A stretch of DNA of 9,546 nt, taken from contig CAMPBN010000031.1 of NCBI GenBank assembly GCA_946638265.1, positions 1 through 9,546 on the forward strand, in the 5' to 3' direction. This DNA comes from an uncultured Bacillota bacterium (GTDB lineage Bacteria > Bacillota > Clostridia > Peptostreptococcales > Anaerovoracaceae). The position numbers and the translations under genes were made by a program. Shown one piece after another: positions 1-4,715 of the stretch (the first letter of the stretch is position 1; each line of letters starts with the position of its first letter). Below the pieces are notes generated by a model. That model was not told the DNA's origin. It was given only the letters and a program-made list of their open reading frames with translations, and made no database searches.

Positions 1-212
1 TGACCAACATGGTAGAACTGCTCGAAGCAGAAGGTATTCGTGACAAGGTACTCCTGATCTGCGGCGGTCCTCGTATCTCCCACGAACTGGCTCAGGAACT
101 GGGTTATGATGCAGGTTTCGGACCTCACAAGTATGCGGAGCATGTAGCGTCTTTCATCATTACTGAAATCGTTAAGAGAGGTTGGCAGAACAGAGAGCCT
201 CTGAAGAAGTAA
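1..212 (+). CDS. kamE: D-lysine 5,6-aminomutase, cobalamin-binding (beta) subunit, 3' end only
   Basis: Only the last 69 codons are present; the reading frame is open from position 3 to the TAA at 210-212 and continues to the left of the window. The visible peptide is the end of a B12-binding Rossmann-type domain: a segment ending in ICGGPR, then HELAQELGYDAGFGP and a final helix. This ending matches what I recall of KamE, the small subunit that carries adenosylcobalamin and PLP in the enzyme moving the terminal amino group of D-lysine or beta-lysine during lysine fermentation. The acetoacetate-type CoA-transferase genes just downstream support that pathway. The Met codon at position 9 is internal, not a start. 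Alternatives are the B12 domain of ornithine 4,5-aminomutase (OraE) or another B12-dependent mutase; the missing N-terminal part, with its DxHxxG cobalamin motif and PLP lysine, would decide. No terminator is visible after the stop, so read-through into the next genes is possible. Confidence 0.72.
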   Translation, partial: TNMVELLEAEGIRDKVLLICGGPRISHELAQELGYDAGFGPHKYAEHVASFIITEIVKRGWQNREPLKK

Positions 213-234
213 TTTTAGAAAACTCCTTTAAATA

Positions 235-263
235 TTGAAAAAAAGTGGCGGTAGGCTTACAAT
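235..263 (+). promoter_or_regulatory. Sigma-A-type promoter for the CoA-transferase genes
   Basis: TTGAAA (235-240) and TACAAT (258-263) are separated by exactly 17 bases, each one mismatch from the sigma-70/sigma-A consensus. Transcription would start near 270, giving a leader of about 42 nt before the ATG at 312. No terminator separates this from the kamE-like gene, so the CoA-transferase pair may be read both from the upstream operon promoter and from this internal one. Confidence 0.6.
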
Positions 264-311
264 ATAAACGTACGGTTACTTTTAAATAAAAATGAAAGGA
301 AACAGTTTATT

Positions 312-1037
312 ATGATTAATAAGATTCTGACTGCTGATGAAGCAGTAGCAGGCGTAAAAGACGGAATGACCATCATGGTCGGCGGCTTCCTCGCTACAGG
401 TTCCCCTGAAGTTCTGATGGATGCGCTTGTAAGAAAAGGTGTAAAGCATCTGACAGTTATCGCTAACGACGGTGGACTTGCTGAAGGTCAGCCTGAGGGC
501 GAATTCGCAGGAAAGACTCCTCGTGGAGTAGGAAAACTTCTGGAAAATCACATGGTAGATCACCTGATCGCTTCCCACATCGGCGTAAACCCTCGTATCA
601 ACGAGCAGATCGCTGAGGGAACTCTCAGATATACTCTGGTTCCGCAGGGTACTCTGGCAGAAAAGATCAGAGCAGCAGCTTACGGTCTTGGCGGAGTTCT
701 CACCAGAACAGGTGTAGGTACAATGATGGAAACCGAAAAGGATGAACTGGGCAGAGACAAGAAGACTATCGAAATCGAAGGTGTTAAGTACCTGCTCGAA
801 ATGCCACTCCACGCAGACTATGCATTTATCAGACCGTCCATCGCTGACAAGTTTGGTAACTACATGTGCGCAAAGGCTACAAAGAACTTCAACTATGTAA
901 TGGCAGGTGCTGCTGATCACACTATCATCGCTCCTGAAAAGCTGGTTGAAATTGGTGAGATGGATCCTGATACTTTCGCAGTTGCAGGTGTTCTCGTAGA
1001 TACTATTGTGGAAGGAGAAAAACCATGGCAGATTTAA
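312..1037 (+). CDS. atoD: Acetoacetate/butyrate-type CoA-transferase, alpha subunit (AtoD-like)
   Basis: This 241-residue protein is a family I (SugarP_isomerase/CoA_trans superfamily) CoA-transferase alpha subunit. Seen in the sequence: the N-terminal GGFLATGSPE glycine-rich loop (residues 24-33), the NDGGLAEGQ segment (52-60), and the PQGTLAEKIRAAAYGLGG stretch followed by TRTGVGT (111-137), all typical of AtoD/CtfA/ScoA. The subunit is usually about 215-240 residues, so this is full length. Its partner is the beta subunit, whose ATG lies 13 bases upstream of this stop, so the two are translationally coupled. The start is set by GAAAGGA (294-300) eleven bases before the ATG. Beside a D-lysine aminomutase gene the likely reaction is butyryl-CoA + acetoacetate to butyrate + acetoacetyl-CoA, as in lysine fermentation; the exact acyl donor cannot be read from sequence. 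Arginine codons are AGA or CGT only, with no CGC, suggesting strong expression. CtfA or 3-oxoacid CoA-transferase are equivalent alternative names. Confidence 0.85.
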   Translation: MINKILTADEAVAGVKDGMTIMVGGFLATGSPEVLMDALVRKGVKHLTVIANDGGLAEGQPEGEFAGKTPRGVGKLLENHMVDHLIASHIGVNPRINEQIAEGTLRYTLVPQGTLAEKIRAAAYGLGGVLTRTGVGTMMETEKDELGRDKKTIEIEGVKYLLEMPLHADYAFIRPSIADKFGNYMCAKATKNFNYVMAGAADHTIIAPEKLVEIGEMDPDTFAVAGVLVDTIVEGEKPWQI

Positions 1038-1684
1038 AAGCAAGAATCGCAAAGAGATGCGCTAAGGAATTCAAAAACGGAGACTTCGTAAACCTGGGTA
1101 TCGGTCTCCCTACAATGGTAGCAAACTACGTTCCGGATGATGTTATCGTAACACTCCACTCCGAGAACGGTTTCGCAGGTCTGGACGCTGCAGCAACAGC
1201 TGAAACTCTGGACGTAGACATCATCAACTCCGGCGGACAGTATGTTACTGTTCTCCCAAGAGTTAAGTACTTCGATACAGCTGACTCCTTCGGTCTCGTA
1301 AGAGGCGGACATGTGGCAGCTACAGTTCTGGGTGCTATGGAAGTTGCTGAAAACGGCGACCTGGCTAACTGGATCGTACCTGGCAAGAAGGTAGCAGGTA
1401 TGGGCGGTGCCATGGACCTGGTTTGCGGCGCTCGTGAAGTAATCATCACAATGCTCCACACTCAGAAGGGCAACCACAAGATCCTGAAGAAGTGCACACT
1501 TCCTCTGACTGCACCTAAGTGCGTAAACCTCATCATCACAGAGATGGGCGTAATGCGTGTAACAGACAAGGGCCTCGTTCTTGAAGAAAGATACGAAGAC
1601 TATTCTCTGGACGATATCAAGGCTGCAACAGGCTGCGATCTCATCATTGCAGACGACCTGAAGGTTCTCCCTGCTGAGGACTAG
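1025..1684 (+). CDS. atoA: Acetoacetate/butyrate-type CoA-transferase, beta subunit (AtoA-like)
   Basis: This 219-residue protein is a full-length family I CoA-transferase beta subunit. The catalytic SENG motif is intact at residues 46-49; Glu47 is the residue that forms the glutamyl-CoA thioester intermediate in this family. Other family landmarks are NLGIGLPT (23-30), RGGHVAATVLGAMEV (93-107) and the GMGGAMDLV loop (125-133). The ATG overlaps the end of the alpha gene by 13 bases in another frame, and its Shine-Dalgarno GAAGGAG (1011-1017) lies inside that gene, a common arrangement for equal synthesis of the two chains. The heterodimer or heterotetramer should act in the cytoplasm, activating acetoacetate with CoA from butyryl-CoA or acetyl-CoA. 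Like the alpha gene it uses AGA/CGT for arginine and no CGC. A strong hairpin terminator follows about 60 bases after the stop, so this is probably the last gene of the lysine-fermentation unit. Substrate range is inferred from context only. Confidence 0.87.
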   Translation: MADLKARIAKRCAKEFKNGDFVNLGIGLPTMVANYVPDDVIVTLHSENGFAGLDAAATAETLDVDIINSGGQYVTVLPRVKYFDTADSFGLVRGGHVAATVLGAMEVAENGDLANWIVPGKKVAGMGGAMDLVCGAREVIITMLHTQKGNHKILKKCTLPLTAPKCVNLIITEMGVMRVTDKGLVLEERYEDYSLDDIKAATGCDLIIADDLKVLPAED

Positions 1685-1745
1685 TCGAAAGCTGCGAGCT
1701 GCGGGTTTTCCGCGGTTTGCGTGAAGCGCAAAATATTACAAAATG

Positions 1746-1780
1746 AAAGGGCTTTGCCATTCGGCAGAGTCCTTTTTTCT
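1746..1780 (+). terminator. Rho-independent terminator after the CoA-transferase genes
   Basis: AAAGGGCTTTGCC (1746-1758), loop ATTC (1759-1762) and GGCAGAGTCCTTT (1763-1775) form a 13-bp stem in which all positions pair, counting two G-U wobbles. The 3' arm runs into six T residues (1773-1778). This is a textbook intrinsic terminator and separates the lysine-fermentation genes from the AlaX-L gene. Confidence 0.85.
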
Positions 1781-1840
1781 TGCGCAAATGATGGAGCATA
1801 GTTGCAGATTTGCACTTTTCATATTTTAAAGGAGAGTAGG

Positions 1841-1864
1841 ATGGCGTATTTTGTGATATACTAA
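1841..1864 (+). CDS. Possible 7-residue leader peptide upstream of the AlaX-L gene
   Basis: An ATG at 1841 opens a seven-codon frame reading MAYFVIY, then TAA. It is preceded by AAAGGAG (1828-1834), a good Shine-Dalgarno at 6-base spacing. It sits 28 bases before the AlaX-L start. However, the best promoter candidate for that gene (1854-1862) lies inside this frame, and its transcripts would not contain the peptide. No attenuator-like hairpin is evident between the two. I list it because the ribosome site is clearly good, but chance is the simpler explanation. Confidence 0.18.
   Translation: MAYFVIY
1854..1862 (+). promoter_or_regulatory. Extended -10 promoter candidate for the AlaX-L gene
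   Basis: TGATATACT contains the extended -10 pattern TGn followed by TATACT (1857-1862), one mismatch from TATAAT. No good -35 is found 16-18 bases upstream (only GAGTAG-like sequence), which an extended -10 can tolerate. Transcription starting near 1869 would leave a short leader containing the AGGAGG ribosome site at 1881-1886. Confidence 0.4.
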
Positions 1865-1892
1865 CGGTGGAAATTTTCTGAGGAGGCATAAA

Positions 1893-3233
1893 ATGGCTAC
1901 ATATAAGAAATTTTACGACGATGTATATATGAAGTCCGGCAAGGCGAAGGTGGTTTCCTGCGAGAAGGTGGCAGAGATTAAGAATACAAATTTCCGCGAT
2001 TTGGCTGCGGAAGGGAAGCTTCTGGCGCTGGTGACGGACGAGACCATATTTTTCCCTGAAGGCGGCGGTCAGAGCTGCGATTTGGGCACTATCACAGGCT
2101 ATGAGGTTTGCGACGTATCAGAAAAGGGAGAAAGCGGCGAAGAAATTATCACACATCTGCTAAGCTTTGAAGATGCGGCTGCCTGCGATGCAGCGCTGGC
2201 GAAGCTGACTCCCGGAACGGAAGTGGAGATGGAAATAGACTGGGCGCGCCGCTTTGACAACATGCAGCGCCACTGCGGAGAGCACATCCTCTCCGGTATC
2301 TTCTATCGCGAATACGGCGGAGTGAACCGCGGCTTTCACATGGGCAAGGACTACATGACCATAGATATCTCGCTGGAAGAGATGCCGGAATACAAAGAGC
2401 TGACATTTGATATGTGCAAGCATGTGGAGCTTTGCGCAAATCAGGTAATATGGAGCAACGCGCCTGTCATTCGCAGGGTTTTTGCCACTGCGGACGAGTG
2501 CCGCGACCTGCCGCTGCGAAAGGCTTTGGCCATCGAAAAGAACATTTCCATAGTATGCGTGGGCAGCATAGAAAATGCGGCAGACTGCGTAGCCTGCTGC
2601 GGCACACATCCTGCCACCGCCGGCCAGATAGGACTGATCAAGATTTTCAAAGTGGAGCCAAATAAAGGAATGTTCCGCGTATATTGCGAGGCCGGCGAGA
2701 GAGCTTACAAAGACTATGAATTCAAACATGATGTATATACTTTCTTCGCAAACCGCTACAGCGCTACGCCTGAGACACTCTTTGAGCAGGTGAAGCTGGG
2801 AGATGCGAAGATTCAAAAGCTCCGCGACGAGCTTTATCGCCTGAAAAAGTCCGTAATCTCGGAGCGGGCTGCAAAGATTGAGGAGGCTGTGGCCGCCGCC
2901 ACGGCGCAGGGCGCCGACAGCACGGCCCCGTCTGTGCTTACCTTCGAATATTCGGACCTGACCACGGACGACCTCTTCGCCATGAGCCGCGAGATCTGCC
3001 AGGGTCGTCCCGCAAAGCCGCTGATTCTCATCTGCACAGACGAGAATACGGCCGTGCTGCTTTCCGACGGCAAGGTATGCGCATGCGGCAGCCTGGTGCG
3101 TGAATATGCGCCTATGTACGGCGGAAAGGGCGGCGGCAAAAACGAAAGCGCTCGCGCCATCTTTGAAAAGCGCGACATGCTGGACACATTCGTGGATCTG
3201 ATAGAAAAGCATCTGCGCAGCGTGGTCAAATAG
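1893..3233 (+). CDS. Alanyl-tRNA editing protein, long form (AlaX-L) with DHHA1 tail
   Basis: This 446-residue protein is a free-standing version of the alanyl-tRNA synthetase editing domain, a zinc enzyme that removes serine or glycine wrongly attached to tRNA-Ala. Seen in order: an N-terminal beta-barrel part with FFPEGGGQ (residues 53-60); the HxxxH zinc motif HCGEH (His127, His131); the second zinc pair CCGTH (Cys235 or Cys236, His239); a helical linker (about 295-335); and a C-terminal DHHA1-like domain with YGGKGGGKNESA (409-420). All four metal ligands are present, so it should be active. The length fits AlaX-L (about 390-450), not the short AlaX-S or AlaX-M forms. The start is fixed by AGGAGG (1881-1886) six bases before the ATG. 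Arginine is mostly CGC, unlike the upstream CoA-transferase genes. A transporter gene follows after 44 bp with no visible terminator, so the two may be cotranscribed. It lacks the aminoacylation domain of AlaS, so it is not a synthetase. Confidence 0.92.
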   Translation: MATYKKFYDDVYMKSGKAKVVSCEKVAEIKNTNFRDLAAEGKLLALVTDETIFFPEGGGQSCDLGTITGYEVCDVSEKGESGEEIITHLLSFEDAAACDAALAKLTPGTEVEMEIDWARRFDNMQRHCGEHILSGIFYREYGGVNRGFHMGKDYMTIDISLEEMPEYKELTFDMCKHVELCANQVIWSNAPVIRRVFATADECRDLPLRKALAIEKNISIVCVGSIENAADCVACCGTHPATAGQIGLIKIFKVEPNKGMFRVYCEAGERAYKDYEFKHDVYTFFANRYSATPETLFEQVKLGDAKIQKLRDELYRLKKSVISERAAKIEEAVAAATAQGADSTAPSVLTFEYSDLTTDDLFAMSREICQGRPAKPLILICTDENTAVLLSDGKVCACGSLVREYAPMYGGKGGGKNESARAIFEKRDMLDTFVDLIEKHLRSVVK

Positions 3234-3277
3234 AGGCGAATCGCGCAACGACAAATATAAAATCGGGGTTTTGGAAA

Positions 3278-4180
3278 ATGACTAAAAAAGTTTATCTCTA
3301 TATTATTCTTACCGCATTGTGTTTTGGTACGCTGGAGATTTCAGGCAAAATCGCAGGCAGCAATCTGGATCCGTTCCAGTTTACATTCCTGCGCTTTCTC
3401 ATCGGCTCTGCCTGCATGATACCGCTGGCGGCCGGCGAGCAACGCGAGCGCAACGGAGAGCTGGCTGCAAAGGGCGAGCCGGCCTACAGACCGTCTGTCA
3501 AGGATATGATCACGGTCATCATTGCCGGCATCATCTGCGTGCCGCTGGGCATGGGCTCCATCCAGCTGGGAATCACCATGACCAATGCATCCACGGCATC
3601 GGTTATCGTGGGTACCAATGGCATGTTTTCCATGGTATTCGCCCACTTCATCGGCGGCGAGAAGATGAGCCGCACCAAGTGGCTTTACCTCCTGCTGGCG
3701 CTTCTGGGTCTGACTTTCATGATATGCCCGTGGGATCTGCAGCCGGGCAACACCATAGGCGGCAGCCTGCTGGTGCTGCTGGGAGCAATGCTCTTTGGAC
3801 TGTACACTGTCATAGGCAAGTTTGCGGGCCGCACGATGGGTTCCATCACCCAGGCCTGCAGCTCCATGTTTTTGGGCAACATAGTACTCTTGGTATTTTT
3901 GCTGGCTGCAGGCCGTCCGGTTTTCGCGGACGTGCCGGCCAACATCGGCGTTGTGCTGTACGCAGGCGTTGTGGTAACCTGCGGCGGCTATCTTTTCATG
4001 TTCCTGACCATCAAGCACGCCAATGTGCAGACTTCGGCTATTTCGTTCTTCCTGAAGATAGCCATCGCGCCATTGCTTTCGGTCATCATCCTGGGCGAGC
4101 ATCTGGCGCTCAATTCCTACATCGGCATCGCCTGCGTACTGGCGGCCTCTTTCCTGAACCTCCGCGAAAACCGCTCCTAA
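3278..4180 (+). CDS. EamA/DMT-family membrane transporter
   Basis: This 300-residue protein is highly hydrophobic and has the two-repeat, ten-helix plan of the drug/metabolite transporter superfamily. The first EamA repeat (about residues 4-151) begins LYIILTALCFGTLEISGKIA and contains the charged loop 53-76. The second (about 160-296) ends in the typical helix-loop-helix around FFLKIAIAPLLSVIILGEHLAL. Members export amino acids, nucleosides or other small metabolites; the substrate cannot be told here. The ATG has only a weak ribosome site (GGA just upstream, GGGG ten bases before), which suggests modest translation or coupling to the AlaX-L gene 44 bp upstream. Length is normal for the family. 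A role in exporting an amino acid handled by the AlaX-L neighbour is possible but only a guess from position. The long open frames overlapping it in other phases are by-products of its GC-rich codon positions. Confidence 0.88.
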   Translation: MTKKVYLYIILTALCFGTLEISGKIAGSNLDPFQFTFLRFLIGSACMIPLAAGEQRERNGELAAKGEPAYRPSVKDMITVIIAGIICVPLGMGSIQLGITMTNASTASVIVGTNGMFSMVFAHFIGGEKMSRTKWLYLLLALLGLTFMICPWDLQPGNTIGGSLLVLLGAMLFGLYTVIGKFAGRTMGSITQACSSMFLGNIVLLVFLLAAGRPVFADVPANIGVVLYAGVVVTCGGYLFMFLTIKHANVQTSAISFFLKIAIAPLLSVIILGEHLALNSYIGIACVLAASFLNLRENRS

Positions 4181-4218
4181 TTTGCTATTCGCCATGAGCA
4201 AATTTGAACAAATTTTTT
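4179..4218 (+). terminator. Weak terminator-like inverted repeats after the DMT gene
   Basis: AATTTGCT (4179-4186) and AGCAAATT (4197-4204) form an 8-bp stem with a 10-base loop, overlapping the stop codon. Its right arm also belongs to a second repeat, AAATTTG (4200-4206) with CAAATTT (4209-4215), which runs into six T residues (4213-4218). The first stem is 8 bases from the T run and the second has only a 2-base gap, so neither is ideal. It may end transcription of the AlaX-L/transporter unit inefficiently. Confidence 0.35.
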
Positions 4219-4219
4219 A

Positions 4220-4248
4220 TGTACAAACTTGCGGTTTCATGTTACAAT
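4220..4248 (+). promoter_or_regulatory. Extended -10 promoter candidate at the head of the intergenic region
   Basis: TGTACA (4220-4225, four of six matches to TTGACA), a 17-base spacer and TACAAT (4243-4248) preceded by TGT, which gives the extended -10 TGn element. A transcript starting near 4255 would carry a 460-nt leader before the AraC-family ATG at 4716, or might be a separate untranslated RNA. It begins right after the terminator-like repeats. Confidence 0.4.
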
Positions 4249-4336
4249 ATGAAGCGAATGTTGCTACTTGTGCCGGTCGAAACCTTTCGGGAAATTCAAA
4301 AAAATCTTTAAAAGCAGTTGAAAAAGAATTTTTCAG

Positions 4337-4356
4337 ACCGCATTAAAACCGCATTA
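4337..4356. repeat. 9-bp direct repeat with 11-bp period
   Basis: ACCGCATTA occurs at 4337-4345 and again at 4348-4356, two bases apart, so the copies are 11 bp (about one helical turn) apart on the same face of the DNA. This is typical of paired binding sites for a regulator, for example an AraC-type activator, though the identity of the binder is not shown. A perfect palindrome TTAATATTAA follows at 4361-4370. Confidence 0.45.
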
Positions 4357-4417
4357 TCCGTTAATATTAAGGAGCACTTTCACGCAATAAAGAAAACTTG
4401 CAAAAAATATTAAAATC

Positions 4418-4608
4418 TGTGGATAAATCCCCCTTGACAAGGCGGAAGCAAATCTAAAAGCCTTGAAAATTCAACGCTAATTGGACGGAGATTTTTCCAC
4501 AGCGGGCGGTGGAAAAGATTGTATACAAAAGAAAAAATCCATGTGGAAAAACCTAATCGTCTTTAATTTTCTTTAGTTTATCCCTTGTTGAAAAAATGAT
4601 GGGGATAA
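4418..4608. other. DnaA-box-like cluster (origin-like region)
   Basis: Four 9-mers within one mismatch of the DnaA box TTATCCACA lie in 191 bp: TGTGGATAA (4418-4426, perfect, reverse strand), TTTTCCACA (4493-4501), TGTGGAAAA (4542-4550, reverse strand) and TGGGGATAA (4600-4608, reverse strand). A weaker two-mismatch copy, GGTGGAAAA, lies at 4508-4516. Between the third and fourth boxes is an AT-rich, T-biased stretch with repeated CTTTA. Clusters of such boxes with an AT-rich unwinding zone mark bacterial replication origins, but they also occur as DnaA-titration or DnaA-regulated sites. Neither dnaA nor its usual neighbours are in the window, so calling it oriC would be unsafe. Confidence 0.5.
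4493..4528. promoter_or_regulatory. Inverted repeat and adjacent palindrome, possible operator
   Basis: TTTTCCAC (4493-4500) and GTGGAAAA (4509-4516) form a perfect 8-bp inverted repeat with an 8-base G-rich centre; the left arm is also a DnaA-box-like site. Two bases further on, TTGTATACAA (4519-4528) is a perfect 10-bp palindrome of the kind bound by dimeric repressors such as GntR-family proteins. No T run follows, so this is not a terminator. The binder is unknown. Confidence 0.35.
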
Positions 4609-4715
4609 CTTTAGGAGGTTTACATAAAACCGGCTCGCGGAAAAATTTTTCGATCTGATGCGGGCAGCAAAAAAGTGCAACAGTTTACAAAATATTCACA
4701 CATTTGGAGGACCTT

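Larger units (their letters stand above)
4181..4715. other. 535-bp AT-rich intergenic region with dense repeats
   Basis: No convincing protein gene lies here. From left to right it holds terminator-like repeats (4179-4218), a promoter candidate (4220-4248), an inverted repeat TGAAAAA/TTTTTCA (4319-4335), a 9-bp direct repeat (4337-4356), a perfect palindrome TTAATATTAA (4361-4370), a cluster of DnaA-box-like 9-mers (4418-4608), a TTGACA hexamer (4434-4439) without a good -10 partner, an AT-rich T-biased stretch (about 4555-4581), and an orphan AGGAGG (4613-4618) with no start codon behind it. The only short frame that I followed, 20 codons from 4596, lacks a ribosome site. The promoter of the AraC-family gene must lie somewhere here, but I cannot fix it. 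Confidence 0.8.

Noticed and set aside
282..1052. 256-codon open frame on the minus strand
   Set aside because: It lies fully opposite the CoA-transferase alpha gene, has Ser/Cys/His-rich composition with no domain, and is explained by the codon pattern of the real gene.
2160..3254. 364-codon open frame on the minus strand
   Set aside because: It is antisense to the AlaX-L gene, whose zinc and DHHA1 motifs prove the + strand reading.
3319..4201. Long frames overlapping the transporter on both strands (292 and 286 codons)
   Set aside because: Both are rich in His, Gln, Arg and Ala with no family features; the + strand frame from 3278 gives a clean EamA protein.
4434..4460. Perfect TTGACA (4434-4439) as a promoter
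   Set aside because: No acceptable -10 hexamer lies 16-18 bases downstream; the nearest (TAAAAG at 15 bases) is poor.
4579..4607. TATCCC/GGGATA inverted repeat as a terminator
   Set aside because: The stem is only six pairs, the loop is 17 bases and no T run follows.
4596..4658. 20-codon frame from ATG 4596, and orphan AGGAGG at 4613-4618
   Set aside because: The frame has no ribosome site before it, and the AGGAGG has no start codon at a usable distance.
4704..4715. TTG at 4704 as start of the AraC-family gene
   Set aside because: The TTG overlaps the GGAGG ribosome site used by the ATG at 4716, so it cannot serve as the start.
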